From Euleptes europaea (taxonomy: Eukaryota; Chordata; Lepidosauria; Squamata; Sphaerodactylidae), in the NCBI RefSeq assembly GCF_029931775.1, contig NC_079321.1:6417001-6481000 (forward strand): a stretch of DNA of 64,000 bases, written 5' to 3'. The position numbers and the translations under genes are program-made. How positions within the stretch are numbered: the stretch's first letter is position 1; each line of letters begins with the position of its first letter. This document shows, piece by piece, positions 63,388 through 64,000 of this stretch. The notes under the pieces were generated by a model. It was not told the DNA's origin, did no database searches, and saw only the letters and a program-made list of their open reading frames with translations.

Positions 63388-63418
63388 CACATGAAGCTGC
63401 CAGATACTGAATCAGACT
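63388..63418 (-). mobile_element. tRNA-SINE B tail fragment
   Basis: acatgaagctgccagatact only; it is cut by the TIR transposon end. Confidence 0.7.
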
Positions 63419-63515
63419 CTTACAGTGCATTCCTGAGAGGGATGCCTGCGCCGGTCATAGTATGTTCCAGCAGGGCCGAAACTTCCTCGTGGCGTTAAAA
63501 ATCCGTGCAACCCTT
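63419..63515. mobile_element. TIR transposon left end (as 56267-56720)
   Basis: TACAGTGCATTCCTGAG, ggatgcctgcgccgg and aaaaatccgtgcaaccc match. The remainder is lost. Confidence 0.7.
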
Positions 63516-63544
63516 CACTGCCACTCACTCAAAATGGGTAATAA

Positions 63545-63651
63545 TAGAGAGCATTTATACGGCACACTTCCAGTATTGAATACACCGTGTTTGCATATAT
63601 CTCCTGGAACCTTTCAACAGCCCTGCAAGGTGGGCCAGTGTTATATTCCTC
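63545..63651. repeat. L2/MIR-like LINE or SINE tail
   Basis: gcatttatacggcacacttc and caacagccctgcaaggtggg resemble the common squamate L2-derived repeat. Confidence 0.5.
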
Positions 63652-63670
63652 GTGGTGGTGGTGGTGGTGG
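63652..63670. repeat. (GGT)n microsatellite
   Basis: Six uninterrupted trinucleotides. Confidence 0.95.
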
Positions 63671-63715
63671 AGAGCCGAGACATAGCGTTTTGCCAAAGGC
63701 TGGCAGAGTGGTGGA

Positions 63716-64000
63716 AAGTGCTGTCAAGTTCTAGCTGACTTACGGCGACACCATAGGGCTTTCAAGGCAAGAGGTGTTCAGAGGAGGTTTGCCATTGCCT
63801 GCCTCTGTGGATCGCCCCTAGACTTCTTTGGTGGTTTCCTTTCCAAGAACTAACCAGGGCCGACCCTGTTAGCTTCCGAGATCTGACAAGATCGAGCTAG
63901 CCTGGGCCATCCAGGTCAAGGAAGAGGGCAGAGGTGTTTTGCCGTTACCTGCCTTTGCATAGCAGCCTTGGACTTCCTTGGTGGTCTCCTGTCCAAGTGC
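63716..64000 (-). mobile_element. Dimeric 5S rRNA-derived SINE, cut by the window edge
   Basis: On the minus strand a partial second unit (64000-63931, acttggacaggagaccacc-like) precedes a full unit with cctggatggcccaggctagc and a BovB-like tail (gccgtaagtcagctagaact). The order and tail placement match 48990-49335. Confidence 0.83.

Overview
The window is nuclear DNA of a vertebrate, and the repeats place it in a squamate reptile (a gecko or close relative is my guess, held loosely). It contains BovB (RTE) LINE pieces, a Sauria-type SINE, 5S rRNA-derived SINEs, many CR1 LINE 3' ends, tRNA-derived SINEs and hAT-type MITEs. There are no operons, CRISPR arrays or prokaryotic signals.

Two host genes can be read exon by exon, both on the minus strand. 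The first is AFTPH (aftiphilin). Its big first coding exon is 10326-12119, then exons 4678-4826, 4036-4162, 3163-3219 and 453-575. The reading frame joins across every junction for 750 codons, and the C-terminus lies off the left edge. The second is LGALSL (galectin-related protein). It is complete in five coding exons (60618-60650, 59950-60021, 59725-59813, 58867-59044, 51540-51683) and gives 171 residues. LGALSL lies upstream of AFTPH on the same strand, the order I recall for human chromosome 2, so the synteny is old. The two genes are not known to act together: AFTPH is a clathrin/AP adaptor accessory protein at the trans-Golgi and endosomes, and LGALSL is a galectin fold of unclear function.

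Layout: 1-12150 is the AFTPH coding part with introns. 12151 to about 31.4 kb is its long first intron, rich in repeats. 31.2-32.5 kb is a CpG-rich promoter region that probably holds the noncoding AFTPH exon 1; it carries a tandem duplication and is split by a SINE. 32.5 to about 49.4 kb is intergenic: BovB, a long CR1 with two overlapping broken ORF2 frames, and a dense cluster of hAT-type MITEs at 36.4-42.1 kb. 49.4-60.65 kb is LGALSL with its probable 3' UTR. 60.0-61.3 kb is the LGALSL CpG island. 61.3-64.0 kb is upstream repeat-rich DNA.

The most unusual content is palindromic DNA. Four hairpin elements share the terminal motif GGGCGAAAACGC or a close variant. Three are flanked by 3-bp direct repeats, and one of these sits about 210 bp upstream of the LGALSL start codon and carries a 38-bp minisatellite. 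There is also a perfect 500-bp palindrome inside a probable solo LTR, flanked by a 13-bp target duplication, plus two further long inverted repeats in AFTPH introns. Two of the 5S-derived SINE loci look dimeric.
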